A stretch of 64,000 bases of DNA from Aquabacterium sp. A3. Its GTDB lineage: Bacteria > Pseudomonadota > Gammaproteobacteria > Burkholderiales > Burkholderiaceae_C. The stretch is taken from positions 29,415 through 93,414 of the forward strand of contig NZ_JBBPEV010000007.1 in assembly GCF_038069945.1 (NCBI RefSeq), given 5' to 3'. Shown here one piece after another: positions 8,105 to 16,946 of the stretch (positions within the stretch are counted from its first letter, which is position 1; the number at the start of each line of letters is the position of its first letter). The notes under the pieces were generated by a model. The model saw only the letters and a list, made by a program, of their open reading frames with translations, made no database searches and was not told the DNA's origin. The position numbers and the translations under genes are program-made.

Positions 8105-9786
8105 ATGGCGCCCAAGCCCTGATGAAGACGCTGGCCGATGCCGGCGTGACCGTGTGCTTCAGCAACCCCGGCACCTCGGAGATGCACTTCGTGGCCGCGC
8201 TGGACGCCGAGCCCCGCATGCGCGCCGTGCTGGCCCTGTTTGAAGGCGTGGCCACCGGCGCGGCCGATGGCTATGCGCGCATGGCGGGCAAACCGGCCGC
8301 CACGCTGCTGCACCTGGGCTGTGGCCTGGGCAACGGCCTGGCCAACCTGCACAACGCCCGCAAGGGCCGCGTGCCGGTGGTCAACATCGTGGGCGACCAC
8401 GCCACCTACCACGTCAAGTACGACGCGCAACTGCAGTCCGACATCGAGACCGTGGCGCGCAATGTGTCGAAGTGGGTGCGCACGTCGGCCTCTACCGCGG
8501 CGCTGGCCAGCGATGCGGCCGAGGCCGTGGCCACCGCCATGGGCGGGCTGGGCGGTGGCGGGCAGGTGGCCACGCTGATCTTGCCCGCCGATGTGTCGTG
8601 GGGCGAGGGCGGCGTGCCCGCGGCGCTGCCCACCTTGGCGCTGCCGCCTGTGGCCGACGAGGGTGTGGTGCAGGCCATTGCGCAGGCCATTCAATCGGGC
8701 CAGAAGACGGCGTTGCTGCTGGGCGCCCGCGCTTTGCGCGAGCCGGGGCTGATGGCGGCCTCGCGCATCGCGGTGAAGGCGGGCGTGCAGTTGTTTGCCG
8801 AGGTCTTTCCCACGCGCATCGAGCGGGGCGCGGGCCTGCCGCATGTGGAGCGCATTGCCTACCTGGCCGAGTTGGCTTCGGTGCAGCTGCAGGGCCTGAA
8901 GCACCTGGTGCTGGTGGATGCCAAATCGCCCGTGTCCTTCTTTGCCTACCCGGGCAAGGCCAGTGACCTGGTGCCCGAGGGCTGCACGGTGCACACGCTG
9001 GCCTCGCCCACGCAGGACGCGGTGGGCGGGCTGGAGCGCCTGGTGCGGGCCCTGGGGGCCGAGGGCGTACAGCCGGCCTTGCAGCCGCCTCTGCGGCCTG
9101 ACGCGCCCAAGGGCAAGCTGACGGCCGAGAAGGTGTGCAAGGCGGTGGGCCACCTGCTGCCTGAGCGCGCCATCATCGTGGACGAGGCGCAGACCTCGGG
9201 CGTGATGCTGCCGCACTTCACGCGGGGGGCCCCGCGCCACGATGTGGTCACGCTGACGGGTGGGGCCATTGGCCAGGGCTTGCCCAACGCCGTGGGCGCG
9301 GCCATTGCCTGCCCTGACCGGCCGGTGTTGGCGCTGGTGGGCGATGGCTCGGCCATGTACACGCTGCAGGCGTTGTGGACGATGGCGCGCGAGGGCTTGA
9401 ACGTGACCACCATCGTGTTCAACAACAAGAGCTACGCGATCTTGAATGTGGAGCTGCAGCGCGTGGGCGCGGTGGCGGCAGGTGGTGGTAAGGGCGATGC
9501 GCAAGGCGTGAAGGCGCGCAGCCAGCTGGATTTGTCGAACCCCGGGCTGGACTTTGTGCAGATGGCCGCCGGCATGGGCGTGCACGCGGTGCGCGCCACC
9601 ACGGCCGAAGAGTTGAACCGCGCGCTGGCGCAGTGTTTGAGCACGCCGGGGCCGCACCTGATTGAGGCGGTGGTGCCCAATGCGTTTGCGGGTTTGAAGC
9701 TGCGGCTGCTGCCGCATGTGTTGAGCTCGCTGGCGAACTTGCCGCAACCGCTGGCGCGGCTGATCAAGCGCAAGGTGGCGCCCTGA
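8101..9786 (+). CDS. ThDP-dependent enzyme, acetolactate synthase/benzoylformate decarboxylase-like
   Basis: A 561-residue ThDP enzyme with the three domains of the acetolactate synthase / 2-keto-acid decarboxylase family. The N-terminal Pyr domain has FSNPGTSEMHF and the cofactor-activating Glu in ALFEGVATGAADGYARM; the C-terminal PP domain has GDGSAMYTLQALWTMAREG ending in FNNKSYAI, the GDG-x-NN signature. No FAD-dependent acetolactate synthase partner subunit is nearby. The start overlaps the hydroxy-acid oxidase stop. The order oxidase then ThDP enzyme suggests decarboxylation or carboligation of the 2-keto acid formed by its neighbour, as in benzoylformate decarboxylase. Automatic annotation as acetolactate synthase would probably be misleading. 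Confidence 0.82.
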   Translation: MNGAQALMKTLADAGVTVCFSNPGTSEMHFVAALDAEPRMRAVLALFEGVATGAADGYARMAGKPAATLLHLGCGLGNGLANLHNARKGRVPVVNIVGDHATYHVKYDAQLQSDIETVARNVSKWVRTSASTAALASDAAEAVATAMGGLGGGGQVATLILPADVSWGEGGVPAALPTLALPPVADEGVVQAIAQAIQSGQKTALLLGARALREPGLMAASRIAVKAGVQLFAEVFPTRIERGAGLPHVERIAYLAELASVQLQGLKHLVLVDAKSPVSFFAYPGKASDLVPEGCTVHTLASPTQDAVGGLERLVRALGAEGVQPALQPPLRPDAPKGKLTAEKVCKAVGHLLPERAIIVDEAQTSGVMLPHFTRGAPRHDVVTLTGGAIGQGLPNAVGAAIACPDRPVLALVGDGSAMYTLQALWTMAREGLNVTTIVFNNKSYAILNVELQRVGAVAAGGGKGDAQGVKARSQLDLSNPGLDFVQMAAGMGVHAVRATTAEELNRALAQCLSTPGPHLIEAVVPNAFAGLKLRLLPHVLSSLANLPQPLARLIKRKVAP

Positions 9787-9816
9787 GTTGGTGACGCGTG
9801 GCGGGCGTGTGGCGCG

Positions 9817-9950
9817 CATCAGCCCACACCCAGGCCGGGCTGCCCTGCGGTGCTCGCCATGGGCCGGGGCTGCGGAACTCGCTACGCGCTCAACGCTGCG
9901 CGCCTCGGCGGCATCGAGGCGCCCCTGCGCGGCCTGGGTGTGGGCTGATG
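9817..9950. repeat. 21-bp perfect inverted repeat spanning 134 bp
   Basis: Arms at 9817-9837 and 9930-9950 are exact reverse complements over 21 bp (left arm core CAGCCCACACCCAGGCCG) with 92 bp between them. The interior is GC-rich and has no convincing open frame. It begins 31 bp after the ThDP gene stop. It may act as a terminator structure or be a non-autonomous repeat element; copies elsewhere in the genome would decide. The rest of 9787-10148 shows no gene. Confidence 0.7.
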
Positions 9951-10148
9951 TGGGTGGGGGCGGGCGAGGGGTTGCTTTGCAGCGTCAGGAGCCGGCCGCT
10001 GTCGACAGACCAACTCGCGGTTGGCGCTTGTAAGCTGACATTCGGTCCAGCCGCTGAGCGAATCACAACTGACAATGGAGTGAATTAGGCGGGAGCACCA
10101 ATAGAACTACTGCTTCTCCGCCGTGCGGACGCACGTTGCCGACCGTGA

Positions 10149-10339
10149 CCGACATTCGCGATCAAAACTTATGGGCCGCACTCGATGCGCAGAACGAAGG
10201 CTACGCTGATCTACCTGCGCGCCAAGAACCTCCGTGCCGTGCAACTGCTCCTGGGCCATTCCAAGTTGGAGTCAGCCGTGAGGCATTTCGTTGTCGAAGT
10301 GGACGACGCACTGAAATCTCCGAGCAGACGGAGATCTGA
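10149..10339 (+). pseudogene. Integrase/recombinase C-terminal remnant, frameshifted
   Basis: This stretch encodes the last part of a tyrosine recombinase-type integrase: YGPHSMRRTKATLIYLRAKN, then NLRAVQLLLGHSKLES and VEVDDAL. The HSMRRT and LLGHSKLES parts correspond to the catalytic H-x-x-R and H of the family; the tyrosine position reads SAVRHF instead of the usual STVRYL. An in-frame TGA at 10146 cuts off everything upstream. Near 10309 a single missing base shifts the frame; in the neighbouring frame the normal tail EISEQTEI and its TGA follow directly. The catalytic N-terminal part is absent, so this is a dead fragment and a sign of past mobile DNA. Confidence 0.8.
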
Positions 10340-10534
10340 CTTGGTGGAAGTCCCGCAGCCCGGCTCAAACGCCGCTGCTGCGGGGTACCACTGGCCGCTG
10401 ACTGGCGGCCGATTCTGCCCACGCTCCCGGTCACTGCCGAAGGGGCGCTGACGTCACTGCAACCGTGTTGGAGGACAGCTCGAGTCCAGCCTCTTTCGGT
10501 GCCGTTACCCATTCTTGGGCAGCACTGCGGTGCC
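10340..10534. other. Non-coding stretch after integrase remnant
   Basis: No credible gene is visible between the integrase fragment and the SDR stop codon. The sequence has short GC-rich dyads such as ACTGGCCGCTGACTGGCGGCC but no T-run. Together with the preceding 550 bp it makes a gene-poor junction region. Confidence 0.4.
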
Positions 10535-11272
10535 TCAGAATGCGTGGCCTGCGCTTCGCACCGTACGGATGATCATCTCGCTGACGTCCACATCCGACGG
10601 CTGCTCGATCGCGTAGAGCACCGCATTGGCGATTGCGTTGGTTTCGAGCGCGATGCTGCGCAGTTGGTTCACGGCCTCTTTCGTGTTGTCATCAGAGATG
10701 TCGTGGCCAAGTTCTGAGGTCGTCACGCCCGGTGAGATGGTCGTCACACGGATCTTGTCCATCTCCTGGCGCAAGCCTTCCATGATCGCGCGCACGGCGT
10801 ACTTGCTTGCGCAATACACGCCGAACTGGCCGCCAACCGCATGCGCGGCAGTCGATGCGGTGCTCAGGATGTGCCCGCTTCCCTGGGCCTCCATGATTGG
10901 GAGCACGGCCGCGATGCCGTTCAGTACGCCCTTGATGTTGATGTCAACGATGGCATCCCACTCGTCGACCTTCAGCGCGTTCATGGGCGACACGGGCATC
11001 ACGCCCGCATTGTTGAAGATGACGTCGACACGGCCAAACTTGTTGTTGGCGAAGTTCACGAAGTTGGCGACGTCAGCGCGGTTCACGACGTCAAGCGCAC
11101 GGAACTCCGCGGTGCCGCCAGCAGTACGAATCTCGGCTGCGATTTTTTCGAGACGGTCCGTGCGGCGCGCGCCGAGGACGACCGTGTGGCCTGCAGCGCC
11201 AAGCGTGCGGGCGGTGGCTTCGCCAATGCCGCTGCTGGCGCCGGTGATGAGGACGACTTTGCTGCTGTTCAT
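10535..11272 (-). CDS. Short-chain dehydrogenase/reductase (SDR), classical type
   Basis: A 245-residue classical SDR. The cofactor motif GASSGIG is at residues about 11-17, followed by NNAG near residue 91, the catalytic Ser in ILSTASTAAHAVGG, and YCASK with the catalytic Tyr and Lys. An Arg-rich stretch after the second strand (ARRTDRLEKI) favours NADP(H). The C-terminus resembles the YdfG/serine dehydrogenase-like oxidoreductases often found next to AraC_N regulators. Substrate is unknown. It is transcribed divergently from the AraC gene at 11428, and the shared promoter holds the same dyad found beside hchA. Base composition is less GC-rich than the flanking operons. Confidence 0.88.
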   Translation of the reverse strand: MNSSKVVLITGASSGIGEATARTLGAAGHTVVLGARRTDRLEKIAAEIRTAGGTAEFRALDVVNRADVANFVNFANNKFGRVDVIFNNAGVMPVSPMNALKVDEWDAIVDINIKGVLNGIAAVLPIMEAQGSGHILSTASTAAHAVGGQFGVYCASKYAVRAIMEGLRQEMDKIRVTTISPGVTTSELGHDISDDNTKEAVNQLRSIALETNAIANAVLYAIEQPSDVDVSEMIIRTVRSAGHAF

Positions 11273-11358
11273 GAGAATTCTCCGTGTGGGATGGGTGGGT
11301 TTTGCGTGAGAGAGAGCATCGGCCTCGGGGGCTGTTTTGGGAATACATGAAGCTGCAG

Positions 11359-11379
11359 CGTGATTGCCTGATCCTCCAA
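11359..11379. promoter_or_regulatory. Candidate AraC_N-type regulator operator, second copy
   Basis: CGTGATTGCCTGATCCTCCAA matches the site at 1668-1688 at 19 of 21 positions. It lies about 50-70 bp upstream of the AraC start and about 90 bp upstream of the divergent SDR start, the same arrangement as in the hchA/AraC pair. Confidence 0.55.
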
Positions 11380-11427
11380 ACCATGAAGTGCACTGATAGA
11401 CGCCTGCGGAATCTGCGCGTATCGTCC

Positions 11428-12342
11428 ATGCTCATGGGTAAGCCAATCAATGAGTTGCGCCGAGACAGCTTCAGAGAGCTAGCCCGGCTGATCGTCAAAA
11501 ACTCCAACGGGGATGGAATGCACCCCGTCGCGATCGATGCTCTGCAGTGCATCCGCATGTCGACGCCCAACCATGAATTGCCGCACGTGTACAACCCTTG
11601 CTTGTGCGTGATCGTGCAGGGCGAGAAGCAGGTTCTGCTGGAGAGTGAGACCTACCGCTACGCGCCGCAGCAGTTCCTTGCGGTGTCGGTGAGCTTGCCT
11701 TTGTTCGGCCAGGTGCTCGTCGCAAGCGCAGACGCGCCCTATCTTTGCCTTGCGATTGACCTGGACGCGAGCACGATCGCCGATCTGCTTGCACAGATGG
11801 ACGACGCAGACTGGCCACGAGGCGAAACGGCGCGCGGCCTGTTCGTCGGCGATCTTGACGACGCGACGCTGGCGTCGGTCGTCAGGCTTGCGCGGCTTCT
11901 CGATGAGCCCCACGACATCCCGGTGCTGGCTCCTCTGGCATTGCGAGAATTCCACTACCGGCTGTTGCGCGGTCCGTACGGCCCTACGGTGGCACAAATG
12001 GCGATCGCGAGCAGCAACACGCACAAGATTGGACAAGTCATCCGGCACATGCGCGCGAATTTCGCAGAGCCGATCCGTGTGGAGGAACTCGCATCGCAAG
12101 CGAACATGAGCCCGTCGTCCTTTCATCAGCACTTCAAGGCCTTGACGGCCATGAGCCCATTGCAATATCAGAAGCGGTTGCGGCTCACGGAGGCCCGCGG
12201 GCTGCTGCTGGGCGGCGGCATGGACGCTGCCAGTGCAGCATATCGGGTGGGTTATCAGAGCGTGTCTCAGTTCAGTCGCGAGTACGCACGGCTGTTCGGG
12301 GCGCCCCCGATGCGAGACGTTGAGGCCTTGCGACGTGGCTAG
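11428..12342 (+). CDS. AraC family transcriptional regulator, AraC_N (YqhC-like) type
   Basis: A regulator of 304 residues from the ATG of MLMGKPINELRR; the second Met two codons later is equally possible. The AraC_N (PF06719) domain covers about residues 30-180, with the family-typical NPCLCVIVQGEKQVLLESET and YRYAPQQFLAVSVSLP. The C-terminal HTH pair includes VEELASQANMSPSSFHQHFK and AAYRVGYQSVSQFSREYARLF. It is a paralogue of the regulator at 1758-2657 and, like it, stands divergently from a small-molecule stress or redox enzyme. The conserved 21-bp dyad upstream suggests both genes belong to one binding-specificity group. Confidence 0.9.
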   Translation: MLMGKPINELRRDSFRELARLIVKNSNGDGMHPVAIDALQCIRMSTPNHELPHVYNPCLCVIVQGEKQVLLESETYRYAPQQFLAVSVSLPLFGQVLVASADAPYLCLAIDLDASTIADLLAQMDDADWPRGETARGLFVGDLDDATLASVVRLARLLDEPHDIPVLAPLALREFHYRLLRGPYGPTVAQMAIASSNTHKIGQVIRHMRANFAEPIRVEELASQANMSPSSFHQHFKALTAMSPLQYQKRLRLTEARGLLLGGGMDAASAAYRVGYQSVSQFSREYARLFGAPPMRDVEALRRG

Positions 12343-12513
12343 GCGCAGTGCACGGCTTTTCTTCCCGGCCGGTGCACTGCACTTCGCTAGGCCTTCCGCG
12401 CGAGCCGTTGCCTCGTCGCCTCAAGCCTGTGAAAATTTGCGCGCTCAACAGCACCTTCAGCCATGAAACGCCGATAGGCCAGAACCAGATGCCTGCAAGT
12501 CGTGGCGGGCAGC

Positions 12514-13548
12514 TCAAGACAGCCTTGCTCTCCAGGCACTGGGCGTGAGCCCTGTCCATTGCTTGAACGCTCGGGTGAAGTTCGCAGGGTCGGCATAGCC
12601 CAGCATCTGAGCGATCTGCGCTACCTCCAGCACTGGGCGGTTCAGCAACGACAGGGCATCTCTGCGGCGCGCCATGTTGAGAAGGTCCATGTAGCCCACC
12701 CCCTGATCACGCAGCCGGCGACGCAAAGTCCGGGTGCTCATGTGCAGCCGTTCGGCCAAGGCCTCGAAACTGGGGTAGCCATCGACCTGCTGCACCAACT
12801 CGTGTCGCACCCGTTCTGCGATGTCGTCCATGCGCTTACCCAGCAGCCGCTCCAGTTGCTCGCATTGGCTCAATGCATCATTCAACGCCAGCGCACTGGC
12901 GTTCGGAAGCGGGGTATCCAGCAGGTGCTCGGGAAGACGGATGCAGCATGCCGGCATGCCCCAGTGGACGTTGCCCAAACGATCGCGCACCGAGTCGGCC
13001 CACGGCGGCTTGTCGAAATCGAACCAGATGACCATGTACTGTGACGCACCACGGTGGAGACCCAGGATACCGCGGGCAAAGCCAGCCACCATGGCCTCCA
13101 GCACGGTATGGCGGTGTGCGGCCGGGACCAGGGCTGGCTGTACTTGAAAAGACAGCGTGCAGACGCTGTCGATGGTCGATATGCCCAGCGTCAGACCCAC
13201 GCCGTAGAAGCGCCAAAAACGGCGGCACAAAGCGAGGGCCTCGCGCCCTGTCGTGCTGGACAACACGGCCGCGCCCAGCGGCCCTAACGCCGTCGGCGGG
13301 ATCCGCCAGCCCATCTCGACGCCAATGCACACCTCAGGCCCTAGCAAGTCTCCGACGGCGCTCAGCAGGCACAGGTACTCGGGCATCGACAGCTCATGCC
13401 CAGATGCGATGCGCGAAGCCGAGATCCCAGCGCGTCGCAGGACCTGCTGTCGCGCATGCCCATGTTCCTCTGCCAGCGCCAGGTAGCTGCGCGTGAACAG
13501 CGCAGGAACCGTGACTGCTTGCAGGGATTCGTTTTCGGATGAGGGCAT
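12514..13548 (-). CDS. AraC family transcriptional regulator, OruR type (Arabinose_bd domain)
   Basis: A 344-residue regulator starting at the ATG of MPSSENESLQ; the open frame extends ten codons further to a TTG. Residues about 20-220 form the Arabinose_bd domain, including LTLGISTIDSVCTLSFQVQP and GNVHWGMPACCIRLPEHLLD. The C-terminal HTH has LAERLHMSTRTLRRRLRDQG and VAQIAQMLGYADPANFTRAF. It diverges from the amidase gene across a 112-bp spacer, so regulation of the amidase is likely. It is a different subfamily from the neighbouring AraC_N regulator but the same as the one at 3316. The gene lies in the lower-GC accessory stretch. Confidence 0.88.
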   Translation of the reverse strand: MPSSENESLQAVTVPALFTRSYLALAEEHGHARQQVLRRAGISASRIASGHELSMPEYLCLLSAVGDLLGPEVCIGVEMGWRIPPTALGPLGAAVLSSTTGREALALCRRFWRFYGVGLTLGISTIDSVCTLSFQVQPALVPAAHRHTVLEAMVAGFARGILGLHRGASQYMVIWFDFDKPPWADSVRDRLGNVHWGMPACCIRLPEHLLDTPLPNASALALNDALSQCEQLERLLGKRMDDIAERVRHELVQQVDGYPSFEALAERLHMSTRTLRRRLRDQGVGYMDLLNMARRRDALSLLNRPVLEVAQIAQMLGYADPANFTRAFKQWTGLTPSAWRARLS

Positions 13549-13660
13549 CGGTCGTGAACGGTTGGCCGAAATTGACAAGCATTATGGCCGCAGCGTCTCT
13601 CACGCCGTGCCGTGCCGCACGTCAACAATCCCGCGTCGCCAACGAGAAGGACCGCCCAGA

Positions 13661-15160
13661 ATGAGTGCCACCGACAACTTGCAAAGCGCCAGGGATCTCG
13701 CCAAGGATTTGGCTGCCGGACGCCTGGGAAGCCGAGATCTGCTGGAGCAGCATCTGTCCAGGATCAAAGACCGCAATGCCGCCGTCAATGCCGTGGTTGC
13801 GGTGGCCCTGGAGAAGGCACGCATCCGAGCCGACGAGGCCGATGCCGCCATCCGTCGGGGCGAGTGTTGGGGGCCGCTGCATGGCCTGCCGATGACGATC
13901 AAGGACACTTGGGAAGTGCCCAGCATGCCATGTACCGCAGGCGCACCAGAGTACGCCAACCACCGCCCGCAGCAGCCTGCGCCCGTGGTGCAGCGACTCC
14001 AGCAAGCAGGCGCCATCATCTTTGGCAAAACCAACGTGCCTTACAAGGCGCTGGACATCCAGACCGACAATCCGGTCTACGGTCTCAGCCGCAACCCATG
14101 GGCGCCAGAGCTGACCACGGGTGGCTCATCGGGTGGTGCGGCCGCAGCGCTTGCATGCGGCTTCACACCATTGGAAGTCGGCAGCGACATCGGCGGGTCG
14201 ATCCGCATTCCAGCCCACTTCTGTGGCGTCTATGGACACAAGACCACGCACGGGATGATCTCGATGCGCGGCCACGTCCCGGCCGAACCAGGGCACATCG
14301 GGGAGCCGGACCTCGGGGTGGCCGGCCCCATGGCGCGCAGCGCAGACGATCTCGCATTTTTGCTGGACATCATCACGGTGCCTCCACCCGGCACGCAGCC
14401 CGGCTGGCGACTGGATCTTCCGCCACCGAGGCACGATCGTCTGGCTGATTTCCGGGTACTGATGTGGACCGAGGACGACGATTGCCCCATTGATTCGCGC
14501 CTGGCCAGCGCGTACGGGAATCTTGTGGAGCAGCTTTCACAAGCAGGGGCTAAAGTGAGCCGCGGCGCCCCTGCAAACCTGGGGCTCATGGACCTGTACC
14601 CCAACTACACCTTGCAGATGGGCGCACTGATGAAGGCCTGGCTGACGAGAGGTGAGCGGATGGCAAAGGGCATGGTGGCGCCGGCCATGGGCTGGACGCC
14701 GGCTTTGCTGCGGACGTTGGCGAAGGTCATGGATTCGCCCAAATGCATCGACAAGTTCGTGGAAGGCATGACCATGAGCCACAGCCGTTGGCTGAAGGTG
14801 ATCGAAGATTCGCTCGTTCTGCGAGAACGGTTCATGGCCGCCTTTGAGCAATACGATGTGATCCTGGCTCCCCCCACGATGACAACAGCCTTCCCCCACG
14901 ACGCCTCGCTCTTCGCCACGCGCAAGCTGGTGGTCGAGGGGCGCGCCCGCCATTACAGCGACCTCTTCATGTGGATTGCCCCTGCCACAGTGCTGGGCCT
15001 GCCCGCCACCAGCGCACCGATCGCTCGAACATCGGAAGGGCTGCCGGTCAATGTGCAGATCATCGGCGCCCCCTACGAGGACCGGAAGACCATCCAGTTT
15101 GCAAAGTTGTTGTCCGAGATGCGAGGAGAGGTGTTGGCGCCGATGGCGGGGCGCCGGTAA
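13661..15160 (+). CDS. Amidase (amidase signature family)
   Basis: A 499-residue amidase starting at MSATDNLQSARDLAK with a GAGAAGGA ribosome-binding site; the frame is open upstream without family features. The Ser-cisSer-Lys triad is visible: Lys in GLPMTIKDTWEV near residue 85, the cis-Ser in TTGGSSGGAAAALA, and the nucleophile Ser in GSDIGGSIRIPAHFCGVYGHK-type context (GSDIGGSIRIP) near residue 175. The family hydrolyses carboxamides, and members act on fatty acid, aryl or nitrile-derived amides; the substrate here is unknown. It is divergent from an OruR-type AraC gene that probably controls it. No GatB/GatC partner genes are present, so it is not the tRNA amidotransferase subunit. Confidence 0.9.
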   Translation: MSATDNLQSARDLAKDLAAGRLGSRDLLEQHLSRIKDRNAAVNAVVAVALEKARIRADEADAAIRRGECWGPLHGLPMTIKDTWEVPSMPCTAGAPEYANHRPQQPAPVVQRLQQAGAIIFGKTNVPYKALDIQTDNPVYGLSRNPWAPELTTGGSSGGAAAALACGFTPLEVGSDIGGSIRIPAHFCGVYGHKTTHGMISMRGHVPAEPGHIGEPDLGVAGPMARSADDLAFLLDIITVPPPGTQPGWRLDLPPPRHDRLADFRVLMWTEDDDCPIDSRLASAYGNLVEQLSQAGAKVSRGAPANLGLMDLYPNYTLQMGALMKAWLTRGERMAKGMVAPAMGWTPALLRTLAKVMDSPKCIDKFVEGMTMSHSRWLKVIEDSLVLRERFMAAFEQYDVILAPPTMTTAFPHDASLFATRKLVVEGRARHYSDLFMWIAPATVLGLPATSAPIARTSEGLPVNVQIIGAPYEDRKTIQFAKLLSEMRGEVLAPMAGRR

Positions 15161-15331
15161 GAGTGGCATCTGACGAAAAATGCCCACGGGTCTGCAGAGA
15201 GGGCTGTGTGCTGGACGCTGGGGCGTGCGCATGCCCGTCACGGATTTGAATTGCTTTGTGAATAGATCAGTGCGTGGAGGCTCCCCGACCCGGCGTCAAG
15301 CGCTGCCAGACCTTCTGGCGGGGTTTGCCCC

Positions 15332-15505
15332 ATGGTGTCGCCCGTCAGTGCGCAACGAAACTCCACGGCCCGGAGCTTCGTTCGCGGTGCTGCAGGCTGG
15401 TGGACGAACGCTGATATTGCCGAAAAGGTGTCGGCGCTCAAGACCGAGCGCCATTTCCGGGAGCGCATGGCGCGTGGCGAAGACGCCCACCCAAGCCCCA
15501 AGTGA
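15332..15505 (+). CDS. Possible small protein of 57 residues (or gene fragment)
   Basis: The 384-bp gap between the amidase and PhnA holds one short frame that looks protein-like. It starts at ATG 15332, has the middle AAGWWTNADIAEKVSALKTE and ends in HFRERMARGEDAHPSPK, a charged helical pattern that is unlike random GC-rich frames. The N-terminal third is less convincing and no clear ribosome-binding site is seen. It could be a small cytoplasmic protein or the end of a decayed gene. A short dyad GCCAGA-CCT-TCTGGC at 15305-15319 lies just upstream; the rest of the gap is empty. Confidence 0.3.
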   Translation: MVSPVSAQRNSTARSFVRGAAGWWTNADIAEKVSALKTERHFRERMARGEDAHPSPK

Positions 15506-15544
15506 GGCCATGCCCCCACAGTTGGCGGGGTTATCATCCCGCCA

Positions 15545-15886
15545 ATGAGCACCCTGCCCCCCTGCCCCCAATGCGCCTCGGTCTACACCTACGAAGATGG
15601 CGCCAACCTCGTCTGCCCTGAATGTGGCCATGAATGGCCAGCGGCCGCAGCGGCCGAGGCCGAGCCGGTGGCCAAGGTGTGGAAGGACGCGCACGGCAAC
15701 CTGCTGGCCGATGGCGACACCGTCACCCTGGTCAAAGACCTGAAGATCAAGGGCTCGTCGGCCGTGATCAAGGTGGGCACCAAGGTGAAGAACATCCGCC
15801 TGATCGACGGCGATCACGACATCGACTGCAAGATCGAGGGCTTTGGCCCCATGCAGCTGAAGTCGGAGTTCATCAAGAAAGCCTGA
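15545..15886 (+). CDS. phnA: PhnA/YjdM family zinc-ribbon protein
   Basis: A 113-residue protein that matches the PhnA (YjdM) family along its full length. The N-terminal zinc ribbon has two Cys pairs, [15 protein letters not shown] and [10 protein letters not shown], and the C-terminal PhnA domain has [20 protein letters not shown] and [20 protein letters not shown]. Despite the historical name the family is not shown to take part in phosphonate breakdown; its cellular role is unclear. The 3' end overlaps the convergent methyltransferase gene by 14 bp. Confidence 0.92.
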   Translation: MSTLPPCPQCASVYTYEDGANLVCPECGHEWPAAAAAEAEPVAKVWKDAHGNLLADGDTVTLVKDLKIKGSSAVIKVGTKVKNIRLIDGDHDIDCKIEGFGPMQLKSEFIKKA

Positions 15887-16850
15887 ACACCAGCACCTTC
15901 AGCCCCCGCTCGGGCTGCGCATCCGGAAAGCCCGCCGGGTTGGCCAGGCGTTGCATGAATTGCAGCTCGGGGGCCTCGGCGGCCACCACGTCCTGGATGA
16001 AGGCGGGGGTGTATTTGGGCGAGTTCAGACACAGCAGGGCATGGCCCCCGGGCGTCAGCAGGCCGGGCAGTCGGCGCGCCAGGCGGGCGTAGTCTTTCTC
16101 GGCCACGAAGCTGCCCTTTTGGTATGACGGTGGGTCGGCGATCACGAGCTGGTACGGCCCCATGCGGCCGATCTTGCCCCACGATGAGAAGATGTCGTGC
16201 GGCAAGAAGCTGGCGCCCGTGCCCAGGCCGTTGAGCTGGTGGTTGGCCTTGCCGATGCCCAGGGCACCGGCAGCCATGTCCACGTTGACGACCTGTGTGG
16301 CGCCGCCTTGGCGCGCGGCCACTGAAAACGCGCAGGTGTAGGCAAACAGGTTGAGCACCTTGAAGCGCTCACCGGGCCGCTGTGTCAGGGCCTGCGTCAC
16401 GTGTTCGGCCACATGCTTGCGCACCCAGCGGCGGCCCTCGGCCATGTCCAGAAACAGCCCGTGGTTGTAGCCGCGCATCAGGTGCACCCGAAAGCGCGCC
16501 CCGGCTTCCGTCACCACGTGCGGATCGGGCACGGCGCCGGCCAGCACGCGCGTGGCGGCGCGCACCTCGTCGCGGTGTTGCAGCACCAGGTTCAAGGGCT
16601 GGCCGGGCGCCAGCGTGGCCCAGCGCACGGCCAGCGCCTGGTGCACCGCCTCGGCCTGGGCCAGGGTGGTGTCGCTCACGGGCGCAAAGCAGGTGAGCAG
16701 CCACACGGGGGCGTACCAGTCCAGCGTCCAGGCGTCGCAGCCGGGGTGGGTGCCGCCACGGCCATGAAAGCAGCGTTGGGCGTCGGCGGGCAGGGTGGGC
16801 AGGGCGCCGATGGCGTCCAGCAACGGTTGCAGCAAAAGCAGGTGGGGCAC
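15873..16850 (-). CDS. Class I SAM-dependent methyltransferase (RlmI/RlmK-like)
   Basis: About 325 residues if the GTG at 16850 ([11 protein letters not shown]) is the start; no upstream ATG gives a sensible N-terminus. The central part has the Methyltrans_SAM (PF10672) features: [17 protein letters not shown], the SAM-binding [19 protein letters not shown], and the catalytic-type [10 protein letters not shown] loop, with [15 protein letters not shown] near the end. Relatives are 23S rRNA cytosine methyltransferases such as RlmI, but this protein lacks the PUA domain of RlmI, so the substrate is uncertain. It overlaps the convergent phnA by 14 bp. Confidence 0.8.
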   Translation of the reverse strand: MPHLLLLQPLLDAIGALPTLPADAQRCFHGRGGTHPGCDAWTLDWYAPVWLLTCFAPVSDTTLAQAEAVHQALAVRWATLAPGQPLNLVLQHRDEVRAATRVLAGAVPDPHVVTEAGARFRVHLMRGYNHGLFLDMAEGRRWVRKHVAEHVTQALTQRPGERFKVLNLFAYTCAFSVAARQGGATQVVNVDMAAGALGIGKANHQLNGLGTGASFLPHDIFSSWGKIGRMGPYQLVIADPPSYQKGSFVAEKDYARLARRLPGLLTPGGHALLCLNSPKYTPAFIQDVVAAEAPELQFMQRLANPAGFPDAQPERGLKVLVFRLS

Positions 16851-16946
16851 AGCTTGAATCCCTAGACTTAGTGATGGGCAGCGCGCCGTGGCCACATGAG
16901 ACTGGCGGGCTGCCAGCGAGCCGGCAGTGTCATCAAAGGAACATCC

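Noticed and set aside
12387..12596. Short minus-strand frame ending in AYRRFMAEGAVERANFHRLE
   Set aside because: It looks mildly protein-like but half of it overlaps the AraC gene in another frame, there is no recognisable family, and no ribosome-binding site was seen.
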